Assembly: GCA_019752045.1 (NCBI GenBank)
Contig: JAIEMP010000003.1
Location: forward strand, 124,001 to 188,000
Source: Chitinophagaceae bacterium
GTDB taxonomy: Bacteria; Bacteroidota; Bacteroidia; Chitinophagales; Chitinophagaceae
DNA: 64,000 nucleotides
Direction of reading: 5' to 3'
This document shows, in pieces, positions 51,723-60,748 of the stretch. The notes beneath the pieces were generated by a model that was given only the letters and a program-made list of their open reading frames with translations, made no database searches and had not been told where the DNA came from. The position numbers and the translations under genes were made by a program. How positions within the stretch are numbered: the stretch's first letter is position 1; the number at the start of each line of letters is the position of its first letter.

Positions 51723-52804
51723 TGTGTTATCTGTGATTCTATTGCTTTACTCAGGATCTCCGCCACTTTCACTGCTCCCTGTTTATTAAAATGAATAAAG
51801 TCGTAATAGTAAACCGTATTCTTTGGCATCAGTTGCGCTAAATCAATCACCGTTACCTGCGAACTAAATGATCGAACAACATTGTTGTATTCTTCCAATA
51901 CCTGCTCCTGCAGGAGATTATTTTTTGCCGGATTGCTTTCATGAAATTTCAAATCCATCTTAACGCCGCTTGTACTATCAGTAAAAGAACCGTACAGAGA
52001 TGGTTGTGTTAAGAGGATGGGTTGTATGCCATTTGCTTTACAAATTGTAATGATCTCCTGCAATCTTGTTTGATAACCGTTGAGATAAGGTTTTTGTTTT
52101 GCTATAGTTTCCTGCATGTAAGCAGCAGGGAAGGTAGTGTCGGGCAACTGTTTAAAATCAACTTCTTTATGAATCAATCCTTTTTTATATGCTAAACGGA
52201 TGGCATAGAATTGAAAGATGGTGGAACCGATTTCTGTTTTATTCAATACCGATTTACAAAACTGTTTAAAGCTGTTGTACTGAATCCTGTTATCATTCAT
52301 CAGATCAAAACTTTCCGGTTGTTCTGTTTCCACATCGTTTACACCTGTTAACAGCAAAACATATTTTGGTTTGAGTTTGATCACATATTCTTTGAGTAAG
52401 TGCAAATGACCAAATGTTGAATGACCGTCAAGACCTGCATTGTTCACCCATACATTCGGAACAGAATCTTTCAGTTGTTCACCCAACAAAAAAGGCCAGG
52501 TAGTACTGTCGCTTAAAAATTTACATTCAGTGGTGCTGCCGCCGATTGTAATGATGGAGTTGAGCTTATGAATACTGTCTGTTGGTTCCGGTCCACGAAA
52601 CCCTAATGAATTTCTTGAATAGAAAATCTGTTTGTCTAGCTGACCGATCCATTTATTTTGAAACACAGTTTTTTGATTGGCTGGTAAAACCAGTTTTCCC
52701 TGTTTGGTGTAAGTGGAAAAAGGATTGTAGATCCGCAGCACAATTTCGCAAAGAACAAGTGCAACAGTTAAACCAAACAAAAGCGCTTTGAGATTTTTGA
52801 TCAT
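51710..52804 (-). CDS. SGNH/GDSL-type hydrolase, membrane-anchored (second copy)
   Basis: A 364-residue protein with an N-terminal membrane helix (about 5-24, LKALLFGLTVALVLCEIVL) and SGNH blocks: ITIGGSTTECKFL, GLDGHSTFGH, LLTGVNDVE and YYDFIHFNKQG (block V Asp-x-x-His). It differs clearly from the other SGNH protein. It lies upstream of the carbamoyltransferase in the same direction, separated by repeats. Likely role: acyl-group removal or transfer on an exported glycan or lipid. The last four residues are encoded by a repeat element. Confidence 0.85.
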   Translation of the reverse strand: MIKNLKALLFGLTVALVLCEIVLRIYNPFSTYTKQGKLVLPANQKTVFQNKWIGQLDKQIFYSRNSLGFRGPEPTDSIHKLNSIITIGGSTTECKFLSDSTTWPFLLGEQLKDSVPNVWVNNAGLDGHSTFGHLHLLKEYVIKLKPKYVLLLTGVNDVETEQPESFDLMNDNRIQYNSFKQFCKSVLNKTEIGSTIFQFYAIRLAYKKGLIHKEVDFKQLPDTTFPAAYMQETIAKQKPYLNGYQTRLQEIITICKANGIQPILLTQPSLYGSFTDSTSGVKMDLKFHESNPAKNNLLQEQVLEEYNNVVRSFSSQVTVIDLAQLMPKNTVYYYDFIHFNKQGAVKVAEILSKAIESQITHLPD

Positions 52805-52857
52805 CGGGATGTAAGATAAAAACTGTTTGTGATAGCTGTAAAAAAATACAATAGATA

Positions 52858-52930
52858 CACAGATGACACTGATTAAGCTGATGAAAACGGATTTGATCTG
52901 TGCCTATCTGTTTTATCCGTGTCATCTGTG
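52858..52930. repeat. Repeat family 2, copy 2
   Basis: Perfect 12-base outer arms CACAGATGACAC (52858-52869) and GTGTCATCTGTG (52919-52930), with GAAAACGGATTTGATCTGTG inside. It lies between the SGNH and carB N-terminal genes. Confidence 0.82.
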
Positions 52931-52951
52931 ACTCTATTTTCTTCAACAATA

Positions 52952-52977
52952 AAAAAACAGCGAATCATCTCCGCTGC
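52952..52977 (-). terminator. Terminator downstream of the carB N-terminal gene
   Basis: Arms CAGCG (52958-52962) and CGCTG (52972-52976), followed on the minus strand by seven T residues. It serves the gene ending at 53085. Confidence 0.65.
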
Positions 52978-53046
52978 TTATTAAAGTTCATTTTATATTC
53001 ATTGTTGAAGTGGAAGCTTCAACAGTTGAGCAAAATTCCGAAGCAC

Positions 53047-53087
53047 CGTCCCCTCTCTTTCGGAGAGGGGAACGAGGGGTGAGGTCA
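53047..53087 (-). repeat. Palindromic repeat family 1, copy H (at the carB N-terminal stop)
   Basis: On the minus strand: TGACCTCACCCCTCGTTCC, then CCTCTCCGAAAGAGAGGGG. The TGA is the carB stop codon. Second subfamily. Confidence 0.8.
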
Positions 53088-54731
53088 TTCAAACGTACTA
53101 TAGAAATACGGCGTCTTTGCCTCAAACTCTGCACTGCAGGTATCTACCATTTTATACACTCGGGTAATGCCCCATGCTTTCCGTTTTTCGTAGAGTGCAT
53201 CTTCGCTGGCATCTTCTTTCATAATTCGGCAGATCTGCTCATCGCCAAAACCCATGCGTTTTGCTTCTGTGAGTAATTCTTTTGTGAGGGTTTGCATATC
53301 ATGCTTTGCCAGTTCTTTTTCCATGTTTACAATATCCTGGATCTGGTAAATAAACCAACGATCAATCTTGGTGGCTTCAACAATCGTCTTCACACTCACA
53401 CCAGCCATCAACGCATCTTTAATGCGGAAGATGCGGTCCCACTTCGGCACCTTGATATATTCAATCAGCTCTTCAGCATGTTTTACACTTTGTCCGTAGT
53501 AACCTAAACCAACGGCGTTGTTCTCCAAACTCTGACAAGCTTTCTGCACCGCTTCTGTAAAACTTCGGCCAATGGCCATCACTTCACCCACACTTTTCAT
53601 TTGTAAACCTAAACGATCATCGGCTCCTTTAAACTTATCAAAATTCCAACGGGGCATTTTTACAATTACATAATCCAATGCCGGTTCAAAGTAAGCAGAT
53701 GTTGTTTGTGTGATCTGATTTTTCAATTCATCCAAAGTATAACCAATGGCCAGCTTGGCTGCAACTTTTGCAATGGGATATCCTGTTGCCTTACTTGCCA
53801 ACGCAGATGAACGGCTAACCCTTGGATTAATTTCAACCGAAATAATTTCTTCGTTCTCCGGATTCATGGCAAACTGTACGTTACAACCACCGGCAAAGTT
53901 GCCAAGACTACGCATCATTAAAATGGCCATGTTCCGCATGTTCTGAAAAGCCGTATCGCTCAATGTCATTGCAGGAGCAACGGTAATACTGTCGCCGGTA
54001 TGTACACCCATGGGATCAAAATTCTCTACCGTGCAAATGATTACCACATTATCATTCTTATCACGCAACAACTCTAATTCAAATTCTTTCCAGCCCAGCA
54101 ATGCTTTCTCTACCAATACTTCGTGCATAGGACTTGCCTTCAAACCTCGGTCGAGAGCTGCATCCAGTTCATCTTTATGAAACACAATACTGCCACCCGT
54201 ACCACCCAATGTAAACGACGGACGGATCACCAACGGAATACCGATTTGCTGTGCAAACTCTTTTCCTTCGAGTAACGAATTGGCTACACGGCTCGGTGCT
54301 ACACCAATGCCAATATCAATCATCAGCTGACGGAATTTTTCTCTGTCTTCTGCTGTATCAATCGCTTTTACATCCACCCCAATCATCCGCACATTAAATT
54401 TTTCCCACACAGCCAGTTCATCCGCTTCCTTACAAAGGTTCAGGGCTGTTTGTCCGCCCATGGTTGGCAACACTGCATCAATCTGCGGGTTTTCTTCCAG
54501 GATCTGTTCAATACTTTCAATGGTGAGTGGCAACAGATACACACGGTCGGCCATCATCGGATCGGTCATGATGGTGGCAGGATTGCTGTTGATGAGGATC
54601 ACCTCAATTCCTTCTTCACGTAAGCTGCGGGCTGCTTGCGAACCCGAATAATCAAACTCACAGGCCTGGCCAATTACAATGGGGCCACTGCCTACAATGA
54701 GAACACTCTTGATGGAACTGTCTTTTGGCAT
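53085..54731 (-). CDS. carB: Carbamoyl-phosphate synthase large subunit, N-terminal half
   Basis: A 548-residue protein equivalent to the carboxyphosphate and oligomerisation domains of CarB (about 1-553 in E. coli): [23 protein letters not shown]-grasp [33 protein letters not shown] and [20 protein letters not shown], then the helical [20 protein letters not shown] region. It ends TPYFYSTFE, near the E. coli domain boundary. Its partner half is at 45041-46234. Together with CarA they make carbamoyl phosphate for pyrimidines and arginine. A palindromic repeat begins at its stop codon. Confidence 0.95.
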   Translation of the reverse strand: MPKDSSIKSVLIVGSGPIVIGQACEFDYSGSQAARSLREEGIEVILINSNPATIMTDPMMADRVYLLPLTIESIEQILEENPQIDAVLPTMGGQTALNLCKEADELAVWEKFNVRMIGVDVKAIDTAEDREKFRQLMIDIGIGVAPSRVANSLLEGKEFAQQIGIPLVIRPSFTLGGTGGSIVFHKDELDAALDRGLKASPMHEVLVEKALLGWKEFELELLRDKNDNVVIICTVENFDPMGVHTGDSITVAPAMTLSDTAFQNMRNMAILMMRSLGNFAGGCNVQFAMNPENEEIISVEINPRVSRSSALASKATGYPIAKVAAKLAIGYTLDELKNQITQTTSAYFEPALDYVIVKMPRWNFDKFKGADDRLGLQMKSVGEVMAIGRSFTEAVQKACQSLENNAVGLGYYGQSVKHAEELIEYIKVPKWDRIFRIKDALMAGVSVKTIVEATKIDRWFIYQIQDIVNMEKELAKHDMQTLTKELLTEAKRMGFGDEQICRIMKEDASEDALYEKRKAWGITRVYKMVDTCSAEFEAKTPYFYSTFE

Positions 54732-54747
54732 GGGGAGAATTTGGCTG

Positions 54748-54755
54748 CAAAAGTA
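54748..54755 (-). promoter_or_regulatory. -7 box of the carB N-terminal gene
   Basis: TACTTTTG on the minus strand, 16 bases before the ATG at 54731. Confidence 0.6.
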
Positions 54756-54908
54756 TTGGATTGAGCGGAATGTGAACGTGAAATTTTGAACGGTTTGGCA
54801 GGTTTTTTTTGTAACGGTCGTTAGGAATTCTGTTGAGTTGAAGTGCAGTTTACCTTGGGCTTGTCGAAGGGTACTCTTTTACTGAAGTACTTTATTGAAC
54901 AACGCTTT

Positions 54909-57413
54909 TTAACGAATCAGTAAAACAGTTCCTTTTGTAAATTGTATCTTCCGGTTTTTGAATCTGTAAGAAAGTTGCCAGATATAGTTTCCGGGTATTT
55001 GTTGAACAGATCGGAAAGATCCATCCCATCCTCTGGAGGAATCAACTGATGAAAACACCTGTTGCCCGTAGCGATTGAAAACGCTGAAACGATATTCACT
55101 TAAACTGCCCTGAATAATTGGTTTAAACAAATCATTCGTTCCATCGCCGTTTGGCGTAAAACTATTCGGAACAAAACAGGTTTCGGGGCACTGTATAATT
55201 TTTACCAGAACAGATGCTTCAACCGCACAGCCTGCATTTGTTTGTGCATTCACTGTATATCGGGTGTTAGTTTCGGGGTATGATAAAACAGATGAATGAA
55301 CAGAACCTGATAAAAAAATTTGTGGTGTCCATTGATAGTTTACAAAACCTCCAGTTGCCTGCAGTAAAACCGTATCGCCTTTACAGATTGTTGTATCTTT
55401 TTCAATCACTAAGGATTGATGTTCTTCTTTTACTTCAATGGTATCTGTTGATGTGGTTCCGCAGTAATCTGTAACACGTATCCAGTATGTACCTGATGCA
55501 GAAACCGAAATCACACTGTCTCTGCTTCCTGTATTCCACAGATAAGTAGTATAAACGGCACCTGCTTTCAGCAATATTGGTTTGTTGTTACACAACACGG
55601 TATCTTTTCCTATGTTCACTGCTGTGGGTTTAGATAACACAGTTATAAACAGCGAATCTCTTATGGTATTACAGTTTCCGGTATAGCTGTAAACAGTTCC
55701 CTGCCATGGTTGTTTAAAACGGATAACAAGAGTGCTGTCATTGATGAAAGAAGTATCGGCAACTGATGCAGGTGGTAATTGCCAGCCAACAGGCGACAGA
55801 CAATTGTTTTTTTTATGCACTTGAATCCTTGCATTTTCTCCGGTACATACACTCTCGGGCCCGGTGATGGAAAAATTACTGCAATCGCTTACAAGGCTAC
55901 ATATTTCTGTTTGCGCAACGGGTATATCTTCCAATACAATGCTTGTATTAACAGGCAGTAGAATATTGGTAAACTGCTGATCCCAAAAAAAAGCACTTTG
56001 CTCAATTGCGGCATCTTTTACTTCTATAAAACTGGTATCCTCACCAAAACAGGGGTTGTTGTATTTTATTTGCGGGTTAAACCGGATTAGTTCAAAACTA
56101 CGCTGTATGTTACCGGGATTATTTTTAGTAATATGTGAAAGTGCAATTTGTGTATTGCAATCATTTGTTTCTATAATGGACGGAGCCTCCTGGTTAATAT
56201 TGTTTTTGGAATAAATAAAAAACTTCTTCTGCCACACGGGAGTATATCCATTTGATAACTTTACAAAATAATATTTAAGCGTGTCGGTTATGCTTGATAC
56301 GTTATCGAAGCGGTTAAAGTGTTTAAAGCCAATCAAAACTTCACCCAAGGAGTTAAAATAAAATTGTTTACTGTAGTTACTGTTATCAGAGCTCAGGTTT
56401 TTCTGCCTTAAACCTTTATAGTGGATTTCTTTTGCCAGTAATAAATTTAAATTACTATCAATATCAAAACTGATTGCCTGCAGGTCATCCGCCAAAAAGG
56501 TTTGGTTATTCAAATACGGCCTTGAATTAAAGTCTATTATGTTTTTTATTACACCCCCTGTAAAAACAGCATTGCCATCATCAAGTATTGAACCTTTTTC
56601 CCAGCTTAGGCCGGTGAATTTAAATTTTTTGGCTTGAAGGTTATTACCTGTAAAGCCGTTTAATTTCAATGCTAATGAATACGTTTCTCCATTAATGCCG
56701 GCCGATTCATTGTCCTGCATGTCAAAATTTACAACAATATTATTTCCTATTTCAACTGCAGTTCTTGTAAAGCAATTAGTCCAACGATTATTTACCTTAA
56801 AAAAATATCTGTTCCAGATAAGGCTACCCAAATTATCAAACTTGGCAATTGCCGGAAAGTTTTGTTGCCGGCCGTTTAGCATATCTACTTTCCTTAAAAC
56901 AAAGCAGGAATAAAACCCTCCATCGTTTGCTACTTTAAGGATTGGATAATTAATTTGGCTTGTATTATTAACTGTTTTATTTAACTGATAAAATTTACTC
57001 CAAATCAAATCTCCATCGGTATTCATCTTTAGAAAAAAGAGCTTTTCTGAATAATCAGACATTATTAATTTGTGTACTAAGGTGCCGGTTAGTAATACCG
57101 ATTCGTCTTTTAAAAGAATGGCCTCTTTTACTCCACAATCGTAGATTGTATTTTTAATTTTTTTACTCCATAGTACGGTTCCGGATTTATTGATCTTGAT
57201 TATTCCATACACATTTTCTCCTTCAGATTGAGTTCCCCACCATCTCGACTTTATTATTAAAATAGTTGAACTGTCTTTTAACGAAAACTGTTTGCTTGCA
57301 ATACCATCAAAATAACTTGTTAAAGAATATTTGTAACGAAACCCGTTCTCGTTTTGAGAACGGGTTTCGTTACAAAATAACAGAATATTTATTAGGATAA
57401 TAATGTATTTCAT
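54909..57413 (-). CDS. Large T9SS-secreted protein with gliding-motility-type C-terminal domain
   Basis: An 834-residue protein with a signal peptide (MKYIIILINILLFCNETRSQ), a long region of repeated beta-strand blocks (about 20-470; propeller-like, e.g. ILKDESVLLTGTLVHKLIMS), Ig/PKD-like repeats (about 520-740, with NIGKDTVLCNNKPILLKAGA and VIEKDTTICKGDTVLLQATG) and the CHU_C domain (about 745-834; CFVPNSFTPNGDGTNDLFKP, YRFSVFNRYGQQVFSS, GTVLLIR). CHU_C is the type B sorting signal for type IX secretion. The protein is probably exported to the surface or medium. Substrate or function is unknown. Confidence 0.87.
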   Translation of the reverse strand: MKYIIILINILLFCNETRSQNENGFRYKYSLTSYFDGIASKQFSLKDSSTILIIKSRWWGTQSEGENVYGIIKINKSGTVLWSKKIKNTIYDCGVKEAILLKDESVLLTGTLVHKLIMSDYSEKLFFLKMNTDGDLIWSKFYQLNKTVNNTSQINYPILKVANDGGFYSCFVLRKVDMLNGRQQNFPAIAKFDNLGSLIWNRYFFKVNNRWTNCFTRTAVEIGNNIVVNFDMQDNESAGINGETYSLALKLNGFTGNNLQAKKFKFTGLSWEKGSILDDGNAVFTGGVIKNIIDFNSRPYLNNQTFLADDLQAISFDIDSNLNLLLAKEIHYKGLRQKNLSSDNSNYSKQFYFNSLGEVLIGFKHFNRFDNVSSITDTLKYYFVKLSNGYTPVWQKKFFIYSKNNINQEAPSIIETNDCNTQIALSHITKNNPGNIQRSFELIRFNPQIKYNNPCFGEDTSFIEVKDAAIEQSAFFWDQQFTNILLPVNTSIVLEDIPVAQTEICSLVSDCSNFSITGPESVCTGENARIQVHKKNNCLSPVGWQLPPASVADTSFINDSTLVIRFKQPWQGTVYSYTGNCNTIRDSLFITVLSKPTAVNIGKDTVLCNNKPILLKAGAVYTTYLWNTGSRDSVISVSASGTYWIRVTDYCGTTSTDTIEVKEEHQSLVIEKDTTICKGDTVLLQATGGFVNYQWTPQIFLSGSVHSSVLSYPETNTRYTVNAQTNAGCAVEASVLVKIIQCPETCFVPNSFTPNGDGTNDLFKPIIQGSLSEYRFSVFNRYGQQVFSSVDSSRGWDGSFRSVQQIPGNYIWQLSYRFKNRKIQFTKGTVLLIR

Positions 57414-57793
57414 TGATGCTGCTTACCCAAAGCTTGTAATCAATATTTTGTTTTTAGTGTTTGAAATAAATAGTTAGTAATTGTTATAGAAGAATTGAGA
57501 GGAATATCTGTGCTAAAATTTACTAGCAGGGTTGGTGTTTGTTTTTAGTAAGCATGCCGTTTAGGTTATGATGTAAATTAAGTAAAAAAAATTATTATAT
57601 GAGTGGGTTTGAAAGAAAACCTGCTCACTAAGTATTTACACTTATAACAAAGGTTGTCCTGATATCTATATGGTATTGTATATTCTTTCCTATTACATCA
57701 AAACATAAGAAACATGGATCATCTTCAATCGTAAGTTCGTCTTCTACTTAAATGAGGTAGGAATTGCGGGTAACCCGTTTAGTTCATCTTCGT
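57414..57793. other. Non-coding interval between divergent genes
   Basis: About 390 AT-rich bases up to the M23 gene, without a credible reading frame, tRNA or strong hairpin. It must hold the promoters of both neighbours. An odd palindrome CGGGT-A-ACCCG lies at 57767-57777. No perfect -7 box for the minus-strand gene was found. Confidence 0.6.
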
Positions 57794-57801
57794 TATTTTT
57801 G
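57794..57801 (+). promoter_or_regulatory. -7 box of the M23 peptidase gene, probably leaderless
   Basis: TATTTTTG, a perfect TAnnTTTG, four bases before the ATG at 57806. Confidence 0.6.
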
Positions 57802-57805
57802 CAGC

Positions 57806-59512
57806 ATGCTGAAAAAAATCATTACTTTTTATTTTTCACTTTTTGCTTTTCACTTTGCCTCAGCTCAACTCTTCCCAGAAAAAAATTATCCAACTGATTA
57901 TTTCCGTTATCCGTTAAATATTCCGTTAAAGCTCAACGCCAACTTTGGTGAAATGCGTCCCAACCATTTTCACATGGGCTTAGATCTGTTTACACTACGC
58001 AGAGAAAATCTGGAAGTGTATGTACCGGCCGATGGATGGATTGCCAAAGTAAAAGTTGATCCCAATGGTTTTGGTAATGCCATCTATGTCAATCATCCAA
58101 ATGGATATACTACGTTGTATTGTCACATGAATACCTTTCCAACAAAAGTGCGTGCTGCAATGATCGAAGCACAGTACGCAAAACAAAGCTGGAAAGGAGA
58201 TATTGAGTTTGCAAAAAATCAGTTTCCTGTAAAGAGAGGGGAGTTTCTGGCATACAGTGGTAATACAGGTGCATCGGCAGGTCCGCATGTGCATTATGAA
58301 ATACGCCGCACAGAAGATGATGCCTGTTTAAACGCATTGTTGTTTCATCGTGTGCATGATGTAACGCCACCTGATATCAGTAAACTGGCTGTGTACGATC
58401 GGAATAAAAGCACCTATGAACAATTTGCCAGAACAATGGGTCTTACAAAAGTAGCAGGTGGATATTCTGTTTCGGGCGGAGTAATAACGGTAAGCACTAA
58501 TGCAGTAAGTTTTGCAATTGTTGCAACAGACCGCATCACCGGTGTGCCCAACAGTAACGGTATTTATGAAGCCGTCGTTTATTTAGATGATGAGCCCATC
58601 AGCGGTTTCCGGATTGATGCGTTTGATTATATCCAAACACGTTATCTCAATGCACATATTGATTACCGCATAAAAGCAGCTGGTGGTTCTTACTTTCAGC
58701 ACCTGTCTCCATTACCCGGCGATCAATTGCCCATCTATTATAAAAAAGGTGATGGACTCATTCATTTAGATGATACCGCAACGCATGATATTAAGATAGT
58801 AGTGAACGATGCCAATGAAAATGCATCTACCCTCCGCTTTAAAATAAAACGTACAGCAACTGTAACTGCTGCTGCCAATGTGCAAAAGGATAGTCGGTAT
58901 ATGTTGCCCAACCAACTCAATATTTTTGAACAGGATGAAGTGCAGATGGTGAGTACTACAAAAAGTTTTTATGATGCATTCCGTTTGGTATACAATTATA
59001 AAACGAGCGCTGCTGCTTATTCAAATATTCATGTAGTGCATACGCCCATGATTCCCGTGCATGATTCCATGATGATTCGCATTAAACCAAATAAACTGAT
59101 TCCTGAAAGCAGTCGTAACCGAATGTTGATGATTAAAAATGCCAGAGGGAAAAAAGAAGTTGCAAGAGCAACATTTGTAAAAGGCTGGTACGAAGCAAAA
59201 TTCCGTGAGTTTGGTGAGTTTTGGCTGGAAGCAGATGAAGTGCCGCCAACGCTTGCAATCAGCGGAGTAGTGGATGGCGGAACAGTTACATCCAATACCT
59301 TGATCACCTGCACTGCTGCAGATAATAAATTAAAGATCCGCAGTTTTCGTGCAGAGCTGGATGGTGAGTGGTTAATGTTCAGCGGACTTGGACCTGTGTA
59401 TCGTTACAGGGTAGATGAATATTGTCCGGAAGGAGAACATGAATTGAAAATAAAAATAGAAGATGAAGCAGGTAATACTGTTGAACGGGTGATGAGGTTT
59501 ACGAGAAAGTAG
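57806..59512 (+). CDS. M23-family peptidase, secreted
   Basis: A 568-residue protein from the ATG at 57806 with a signal peptide (about 1-20, ending HFASA). The LytM/M23 domain (about 35-180) has zinc ligands in NHFHMGLDLF and GPHVHYEIRR, with NAIYVNHPNGYTTLYCHMN between them. The remainder (about 190-568) is a beta-rich region ending in a beta-sandwich (AADNKLKIRSFRAELDGEWL). Family members cleave peptidoglycan cross-links in the periplasm or activate cell-wall hydrolases. It has its own promoter. Confidence 0.9.
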   Translation: MLKKIITFYFSLFAFHFASAQLFPEKNYPTDYFRYPLNIPLKLNANFGEMRPNHFHMGLDLFTLRRENLEVYVPADGWIAKVKVDPNGFGNAIYVNHPNGYTTLYCHMNTFPTKVRAAMIEAQYAKQSWKGDIEFAKNQFPVKRGEFLAYSGNTGASAGPHVHYEIRRTEDDACLNALLFHRVHDVTPPDISKLAVYDRNKSTYEQFARTMGLTKVAGGYSVSGGVITVSTNAVSFAIVATDRITGVPNSNGIYEAVVYLDDEPISGFRIDAFDYIQTRYLNAHIDYRIKAAGGSYFQHLSPLPGDQLPIYYKKGDGLIHLDDTATHDIKIVVNDANENASTLRFKIKRTATVTAAANVQKDSRYMLPNQLNIFEQDEVQMVSTTKSFYDAFRLVYNYKTSAAAYSNIHVVHTPMIPVHDSMMIRIKPNKLIPESSRNRMLMIKNARGKKEVARATFVKGWYEAKFREFGEFWLEADEVPPTLAISGVVDGGTVTSNTLITCTAADNKLKIRSFRAELDGEWLMFSGLGPVYRYRVDEYCPEGEHELKIKIEDEAGNTVERVMRFTRK

Positions 59513-59573
59513 TTAATACGAACCTGCCTGTCGGCAGACATGTTACACGAATAAAGGCACGAATTTCTAACAG

Positions 59574-59630
59574 TGGTCGGTGAGGACACCGACCATGGTC
59601 CGCCGCCGCCGTTGCTGTCCCCACCAACGG
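59574..59630. repeat. Two adjacent hairpins, GC-rich interspersed repeat
   Basis: Perfect arms TGGTCGGTG/CACCGACCA (59574-59595) and CCGTTG/CAACGG (59609-59630), separated by CGCCGCCG. Just upstream (59524-59540) is CTGCCTGTCGGCAGACA, another short dyad. They are much more GC-rich than the surroundings. Confidence 0.75.
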
Positions 59631-59679
59631 CTTGCATGAAAATTTGTTGAATCCTCGTTATAGTAAAAGTGGTTTTTAT

Positions 59680-59727
59680 AATCCGTGTGTATCGAACAAA
59701 TCAGCGTCATCTGCGTTTCTATTCAAA
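59680..59727. repeat. Repeat family 2, fragment
   Basis: AATCCGTGTGTATC and AATCAGCGTCATCTGCGTTT resemble halves of the copy at 52858-52930. It lies directly upstream of the bcp gene. Confidence 0.6.
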
Positions 59728-59737
59728 CAACTAATTA

Positions 59738-60244
59738 ATGCCAACAAAAAAAACAGCAGTTAAAAAAGAACCATTCAAAAATTATGTTACCAAACTAAAA
59801 GCCGGTGATAAAGCGCCTGCATTTAAAGCTGTTGATCAGGATGGAAAAAAGATTTCATTGGCTGAGTATAAAGGCAAAAAGATCATCCTTTATTTTTATC
59901 CTGAAGATGATACATTGAGCTGCACTGCACAGGCATGCAACCTGCGGGATAATTTTACCGATTTAAAACAACTGGGTTTTGAAATCATCGGCGTAAGTGA
60001 AGATGCGGTTGCAAAGCATAAAAAATTTGAAACAAAATACAAACTCCCGTTCCGTTTAATTGCCGATGAAGATCATGCAGTGATCAATGCCTACGATGTA
60101 TGGGGCAAAAAACAATTCATGGGTAAAATTTATGATGGACTGGTACGCACCACATTCATCATCAATGAAAAGGGGATCATCCATGGAATTGTTACAAGAG
60201 TTCTTACAAAAAAACATACAGAACAAATCCTGGCCTTGCTTTAA
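59738..60244 (+). CDS. bcp: Bcp-type thiol peroxidase (peroxiredoxin)
   Basis: A 168-residue protein of the AhpC/TSA superfamily: KAGDKAPAFKAVDQDGKKIS, then FYPEDDTLSCTAQACNLRDNF with the peroxidatic and resolving cysteines four residues apart, and IIGVSEDAVAKHKKFETKY. It reduces peroxides with thioredoxin as electron donor. The usual TPGC before the peroxidatic cysteine is TLSC here, a change next to the active site. A Lys-rich N-terminal extension of about 20 residues is also unusual. The T of the TxxC motif is kept. Confidence 0.9.
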   Translation: MPTKKTAVKKEPFKNYVTKLKAGDKAPAFKAVDQDGKKISLAEYKGKKIILYFYPEDDTLSCTAQACNLRDNFTDLKQLGFEIIGVSEDAVAKHKKFETKYKLPFRLIADEDHAVINAYDVWGKKQFMGKIYDGLVRTTFIINEKGIIHGIVTRVLTKKHTEQILALL

Positions 60245-60311
60245 ACAGAAACAAGCGTACAGCGTTTTTTAGTGTATATTGATCTGGTTAATACTACTAA
60301 ACTGTAACCAT

Positions 60312-60650
60312 ATGCGTCAGCTGTTTTTTTGTGTGATTCTTTTAACGGGAGCAATACTTCTCCATGCATGTAAAAAAGATCAGCCAAAACCTGATCCCAC
60401 CTGTTCAACCAGTTTTTCTGCTACTGTTTCAGTGATTGTACAAACCAATTGTGCGTATTCAGGCGGATGCCATGGAAGCGGCAGCACCAATGCCGGCGGA
60501 CCTTTTACCAGTTATGCATTGATTGCAGCAAAAAAAGATATCATCAAAGGTCAGGTAGAAGCGGGCATTATGCCGCAGGGCGCCAGCTTAACAGCAGGCG
60601 ATAAAGCTGCATTGATTGCATGGATCAACTGTGGTGCTCCAAATAATTAA
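60312..60650 (+). CDS. Cytochrome c-like lipoprotein with CX5CH motif
   Basis: A 112-residue lipoprotein from the ATG at 60312 (lipobox LLHACKK). Its small c-type fold carries NCAYSGGCHGSGS, a CX5CH motif where the usual haem c motif is CXXCH, and IMPQG near the C-terminus, where the methionine could be the axial haem ligand. It ends IAWINCGAPNN. A paralogue follows 98 bases later with nearly the same end. It could carry electrons on the outer leaflet of the periplasm; haem attachment is not proven. Confidence 0.75.
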   Translation: MRQLFFCVILLTGAILLHACKKDQPKPDPTCSTSFSATVSVIVQTNCAYSGGCHGSGSTNAGGPFTSYALIAAKKDIIKGQVEAGIMPQGASLTAGDKAALIAWINCGAPNN

Positions 60651-60748
60651 AAAATTACTATCCGTTTCAAACAACAGAAATCCCTGTTCAAACTGTTTTT
60701 ATTCCCTGCCGGACGATCAATCCATAATTTCAAAAAAAAAGCTCCGGT

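Noticed and set aside
54842-54872. Text resembling the CCCTTCGACAAGC interspersed repeat downstream of the CHU_C gene
   Set aside because: Only about 14 bases fit and no second copy is in the window, so it was not listed as a repeat.
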